Origin: SZUA-76 sp945787585
Lineage (GTDB): Bacteria > Pseudomonadota > Gammaproteobacteria > SZUA-140
Reading direction: 5' to 3'
Assembly: GCA_947258425.1 (NCBI GenBank)
Contig: CAMYIG010000035.1
Span: 1 to 17,632 of the forward strand
Length of the DNA: 17,632 nucleotides
In this document: positions 14,537 to 17,632 of the stretch, one piece after another
Numbering within the stretch: position 1 is the first letter of the stretch
How the letters are laid out: every line of letters begins with the position of its first letter
Notes under the pieces: model-generated
What the model was told of the DNA's origin: nothing
The model's database searches: none
Seen by the model: only the letters and a program-made list of their open reading frames with translations
Program-made: the position numbers and the translations under genes

Positions 14537-16147
14537 TCAGTCTTCATCCAATGCCTTCTGAAGCGTTGAAAACTGTCGAATCCAGGGTTTATGCTTCTTT
14601 AAACCCGGTGGAAAAAAATCGATCACATCCAGTGCCTCACCCCTTGATTCAAAGCTGCCGTGTAACACCACAAACCAACTGCTGCGATTCTTTCGTTTGA
14701 GTAATGCATAAGCGAGCTCACCATCTAAAGCACTTCGCCTGATGTAACGGATAATATTTTTTTCGTCCGGTGATCCGGCAAGCTGAATAGTGTAATTCGT
14801 TGGTGGCTGCGCCTTAAGCCACGCTGCGCCGGGAATGGGTGCATCTATCGCAGTTTTAGCTACGACAGGATTATCCTGCGCTTTATCTGGCGTGGGTACT
14901 GGTGACTGTGAGACTGCCGGATTCGGTTTAGCTAGCTCCGTCGCAGCCACCACCGTTGCGGAGTTAACCGCCGATTTTGGTTCAACCTTTGCAACAACCT
15001 TTGGCACCACTTTAACGGGCTGAGGTTTATTAACTACCACTGGCTTTATCTCGGGCTTCGCTTTGACAGCAACAGTGCGTTTCTCTACTGCCTTAACAGG
15101 GACTACGTCTGGCTTTGTTACCGTAGTGGGCTTTACTTCCTCTATCGCCTCCTCCACAGCGGCAGGGAGTGCCGATGCAACGGTTGCCGATTTTTCAACG
15201 GAGATAGCCTGCTCTGAATCGGGGAAAGAAAAAATAATTACCGTGAGCAACAGTACCGCGGCCACACCTCCGCCAATAAAATATGGCTGTTTTTTTCTAC
15301 GCACAAGCATCTTCTGGTGTTCAAGCCGTAACCGTTCATCGGAGACGGCACGTCCGAGCACTAACTCAGCATGATAGTTAATATAAGCTGGAATACCGCA
15401 ACCGCTACGAAGAATGTGCTGTATTTGGGACGGGCTAAACTGACTCTCATCTGAGAGTTCAAAATAGTTACAGAGGTATTCCACCGTTTCTTCTTCACTA
15501 AAGCGCGGCAGTGTATGCACCTCGATCCATTTTTCTCGAAAGGGTGACATGCTATGAGAAGCGATGACACTCCGCAGCGCCGCTGTCGCACAGAGAATCA
15601 CATCGAAATCACCCCCATTCTCTGTCACTGATCGCTTGATATTGGCCAGTGTCTCAATCGCATAGGCTGAAAGGTTTTGCGCATCATCGACAATCACTAC
15701 TGGGCAGGGCTCATCTCGCCCATAAGATGCAAGTCCATGCACCAACGATTCAAAGTCGACCTCTTCCTGCGGAAAAAAAGTCTGCCCGAGGCCGTTGATA
15801 ATGTGATCAACCCCGAGGTGGTAATCTGCCTGGATATAACATATTTGCCAGCGGCTATACGCTTCAGTCAACAATTGACGTATAAACGCACTCTTGCCGC
15901 GACCATGTTCCGCAATGATTACCTGTATAGCACCACGCTCTGCCACCACACGTAACAGATGCGCCTGCAATTCCGCCAACGCTTCGGTCTTCAAATAATA
16001 AGGGGATGGGGTCTCAAGCACCGTAGCAGGATCAAGCAGAAAAGGCGCGGGTTGTCTCTGCCCGTCACCATGATCATGCTGATCATCACGATTGATATCA
16101 GATGGTACGTCTGCTTCACTGATTAAATTCAATACATTATTGGGCAT
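14537..16147 (-). CDS. DamX-like AAA ATPase with C-terminal SPOR domain
   Basis: 536 residues from the ATG at 16145-16147. Residues 40-285 form an ExeA/MshM-type AAA ATPase with Walker A region AEHGRGKS (79-86), in which the first glycine is Ala79, and Walker B VVIVDDAQNL (150-159). A single membrane helix (289-308) is followed by a long Pro/Val/Lys-rich periplasmic linker (about 315-440). A SPOR domain (450-532, from NYTIQLAG to the region around KPWIRQFSTLQ) binds denuded septal peptidoglycan in the family. This layout matches DamX-like division proteins. An in-frame TTG at 16165 would add six residues but is less likely. First gene of a four-gene run. The usual aroKB and dam neighbours are absent. 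Confidence 0.88.
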   Translation of the reverse strand: MPNNVLNLISEADVPSDINRDDQHDHGDGQRQPAPFLLDPATVLETPSPYYLKTEALAELQAHLLRVVAERGAIQVIIAEHGRGKSAFIRQLLTEAYSRWQICYIQADYHLGVDHIINGLGQTFFPQEEVDFESLVHGLASYGRDEPCPVVIVDDAQNLSAYAIETLANIKRSVTENGGDFDVILCATAALRSVIASHSMSPFREKWIEVHTLPRFSEEETVEYLCNYFELSDESQFSPSQIQHILRSGCGIPAYINYHAELVLGRAVSDERLRLEHQKMLVRRKKQPYFIGGGVAAVLLLTVIIFSFPDSEQAISVEKSATVASALPAAVEEAIEEVKPTTVTKPDVVPVKAVEKRTVAVKAKPEIKPVVVNKPQPVKVVPKVVAKVEPKSAVNSATVVAATELAKPNPAVSQSPVPTPDKAQDNPVVAKTAIDAPIPGAAWLKAQPPTNYTIQLAGSPDEKNIIRYIRRSALDGELAYALLKRKNRSSWFVVLHGSFESRGEALDVIDFFPPGLKKHKPWIRQFSTLQKALDED

Positions 16148-16228
16148 ATGGTCACTGCAAAACAAAAGTTAGGGTCAATCTAATTCCGATATTTGACACA
16201 CCAGAAATGGAACTCATTCACTGTTCCT

Positions 16229-16450
16229 TCATGAAAAGCTAATATCATACGTCATGACCCTATTCGGTGCCATCACTGCAGTTGATAAAAGGACGCTAAT
16301 CAATAAAATTGGCCAATAAAACCACGGGTAGCGACCGATTGTGTCGCGGTACTCGTTAAAGAGTTGAACCGTCCATGGTTCAACTCCACTCCGTTCATGC
16401 GACAACCAATAAGCCTCGGACGTCCTCGTCACCTCGCTCGCTATTCGCAT
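16229..16450 (-). CDS. Doubtful small membrane protein ORF
   Basis: A 73-codon frame. GGAG lies 4 nt before the ATG at 16448-16450. Residues 40-61 (around RYPWFYWPILLISVLLSTAVMA) could form one membrane helix. Against it, the frame contains the 10-bp-stem hairpin, the first 25 residues look like the translation of a repetitive GA-rich stretch, and I recognise no family. It may be a chance frame. Confidence 0.2.
   Translation of the reverse strand: MRIASEVTRTSEAYWLSHERSGVEPWTVQLFNEYRDTIGRYPWFYWPILLISVLLSTAVMAPNRVMTYDISFS
16361..16386. repeat. Perfect 10-bp inverted repeat
   Basis: GAGTTGAACC (16361-16370) and GGTTCAACTC (16377-16386) with a 6-nt loop GTCCAT. On the minus strand it is followed by TTTAACG, which is too short for a confident intrinsic terminator. 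It could be a dispersed repeat, a weak terminator or a structured leader element. Confidence 0.6.
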
Positions 16451-16479
16451 AGCTCTCCATGTAGCACGGCGAGGGAATA

Positions 16480-16698
16480 CTAATCATCGCTCACGAGGTT
16501 GTCCTCATAGTCACCACCGTATTCGAAGGCCTCAACTGTCCGGTCGATGAGTTACCGGCATAAGCCAGCTTTCAGCACCGCAGCATCCAGAATACGGTTC
16601 GCCGATAGCCGACCGGCGCGGGTATCGGCCACATCGATTGCGAACAGACCATTGCGGGTAGTGTTATCCTCCACACGGTTGAAGGTTAGAGGGTTTAA
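16480..16698 (-). pseudogene. Possible decayed coding remnant
   Basis: One minus-strand frame reads from just after a stop at 16699-16701 through FNRVEDNTTRNGLFAIDVAD and GRLSANRILDAAVLKAGL, hits a TAA at 16552-16554, then continues in the same frame as RTVEAFEYGGDYEDNLVSDD to a TAG at 16480-16482. The composition looks protein-like and differs from the surrounding A/T-rich bases, but there is no start codon of note and I do not recognise the family. A chance frame cannot be excluded. Confidence 0.2.
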
Positions 16699-16781
16699 CT
16701 AAAATCCTTGCGATGTTTTCACAAATCCCATTCCATTTATTCGATTAAGCATCATGTCCCCAGATACTCTCCAGATATAAC

Positions 16782-17632
16782 TTACGGGCTCTTCTGTAAC
16801 AAAGCTCTACGGGCCTCATTCTCAGGAAGCGGCTTGTGGAATAGAAAACCTTGAACTCTGTCACAACCTGTCGTTTTGAGAAAATCAAGTTGCTCCTGAT
16901 TTTCTACCCCTTCGGCTATGACCTCTAAACGTAAATCTTTAGCCATCGAGATCACGTTACTCGCAAGTTGAGTGGCATCCGGATCGCCAATGATCCCATG
17001 TATGAAGGTATGATCGAGTTTTAATGCATCTACTGGTAATCTTTTCAAATAGGTCAGGGACGAGTAGCCGGTTCCAAAATCATCAAGATAGATACGAATA
17101 CCCATTTCCTTAAAGCGTTTTAGTGTTTCAATTGAGCTGTTCATATCATCCATCATAATAGATTCTGTGATCTCAATATGAAGCTGCTCGGGATTCAACT
17201 GCGTTTCTTCAAGTGTTTTTTCAATATTGTAAATTAATTTTGTTTCACGAAATTGCCGAGCAGAGAGATTAACCGAAACAGAAATATTCTGTATTCCATC
17301 TTTATTCCATTCTGATATTTGATTACATGATTGACGCATCACCCACTCCCCAATTGAAACAATCAAGCCACTTTCCTCCGCTAATGGGATGAACTGCTCG
17401 GGTAATAACTCGGTATCTAAATTATTCCAGCGTAAAAGTGCTTCCAGTGACGTAATCGCGTTGCCGTACAAGTCAACAATGGGTTGATAGTGAATATAAA
17501 ACTCTTCATTATGTAAAGCTTTTCTGAGATTCGTTTCGAGAGTAATTCTCTTCTTAATACGATCCGCCATTTCCGGCTGAAAAAACTGTATATTATTCCG
17601 CCCCCTGCCCTTCGCATGATACATGGCCGTAT
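16782..17632 (-). CDS. EAL-domain cyclic-di-GMP phosphodiesterase, C-terminal part of a GGDEF-EAL protein (5' end missing)
   Basis: The frame is open to the window edge. It begins with TAMYHAKGRGRNN, the usual end of a GGDEF domain, then a linker and a full EAL domain. Catalytic features look intact (numbering from the first Met at 17624): EALLRW (61-66), Asn119 in SVNLSARQF, Glu151 in EITES, DDFGTG (181-186), Lys202, AEGVE (237-241) and Gln258 in QGF. The protein therefore probably hydrolyses cyclic-di-GMP to pGpG, while the activity of the GGDEF half and any sensor domain cannot be judged. No neighbour within the window is clearly co-transcribed. Confidence 0.93.
   Translation of the reverse strand, partial: TAMYHAKGRGRNNIQFFQPEMADRIKKRITLETNLRKALHNEEFYIHYQPIVDLYGNAITSLEALLRWNNLDTELLPEQFIPLAEESGLIVSIGEWVMRQSCNQISEWNKDGIQNISVSVNLSARQFRETKLIYNIEKTLEETQLNPEQLHIEITESIMMDDMNSSIETLKRFKEMGIRIYLDDFGTGYSSLTYLKRLPVDALKLDHTFIHGIIGDPDATQLASNVISMAKDLRLEVIAEGVENQEQLDFLKTTGCDRVQGFLFHKPLPENEARRALLQKSP

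Larger units (their letters stand above)
16166..16781. other. Largely non-coding, possibly decayed region between the DamX-like and EAL genes
   Basis: This 616-base stretch contains a perfect 10-bp-stem hairpin (16361-16386), a second weaker inverted repeat (GCCGATA at 16601-16607 with TATCGGC at 16623-16629), a short open frame of doubtful reality (16229-16450) and a frame at 16480-16698 that looks like decayed coding sequence. No clear promoter for the DamX-like gene and no terminator for the EAL gene are visible. Confidence 0.5.

Overview
The window looks like a chromosomal segment of a gammaproteobacterium. The evidence is HtpX with the enterobacterial-type start, a DamX-like AAA/SPOR protein, a PsiE family protein, an alpha/beta-hydrolase–OsmC fusion, and a REP-associated tyrosine transposase with its GTCAGA-type hairpin. 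No species can be named from sequence alone. Coding density is high and most genes are ordinary housekeeping or accessory chromosomal genes. I see no phage, plasmid, CRISPR array, rRNA or tRNA.

Layout. At 1-78 (minus) is the 5' end of a REP-associated transposase that runs off the left edge. Positions 79-582 are non-coding: they hold the transposase leader, a GTCAGA hairpin, a possible small RNA unit (promoter near 378-406, terminator at 538-556) and the shared terminator of htpX. htpX (583-1467, minus) is divergent from a His-rich lipoprotein (1682-2539, plus) that looks like an RND efflux adaptor with its central domains missing. A PhoD-like metallophosphatase (2694-4181) and an unrecognised four-helix membrane protein (4209-5150) follow as a two-gene unit. 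They converge on cysS (5196-6581, minus).

The next block, on the minus strand, is a compact high-affinity phosphate uptake operon, pstS-pstC-pstA-pstB (10095 down to 6724). It has a 7-nt gap, an ATGA overlap and a zero-nt junction between genes, and lacks phoU, phoB and phoR in view. A DUF2237 gene (10212-10598, minus) and a divergent psiE-like gene (10741-11217, plus) flank it. PhoD-like phosphatase, Pst transporter and PsiE therefore sit within about 8.5 kb, which suggests a phosphate-related neighbourhood, although no good Pho box is visible.

From 16147 down to 11212 (minus) lies a tight four-gene run with gaps of 27, 10 and 6 nt. It encodes a DamX-like AAA/SPOR protein, an alpha/beta-hydrolase–OsmC fusion, a membrane-anchored retropepsin-like aspartic protease and an RluA-type pseudouridine synthase. 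Positions 16166-16781 are mostly non-coding, with a perfect 10-bp-stem hairpin and what looks like a decayed coding frame. The right edge (16782-17632, minus) holds the EAL half of a GGDEF-EAL protein whose 5' part is outside the window.

The items most worth a second look are the cored-out RND adaptor, the phoD-linked membrane protein, the small RNA candidate next to htpX, the palindrome over the pst promoter, and the composition of the DamX-like operon. I did not find a clearly new multi-gene system.
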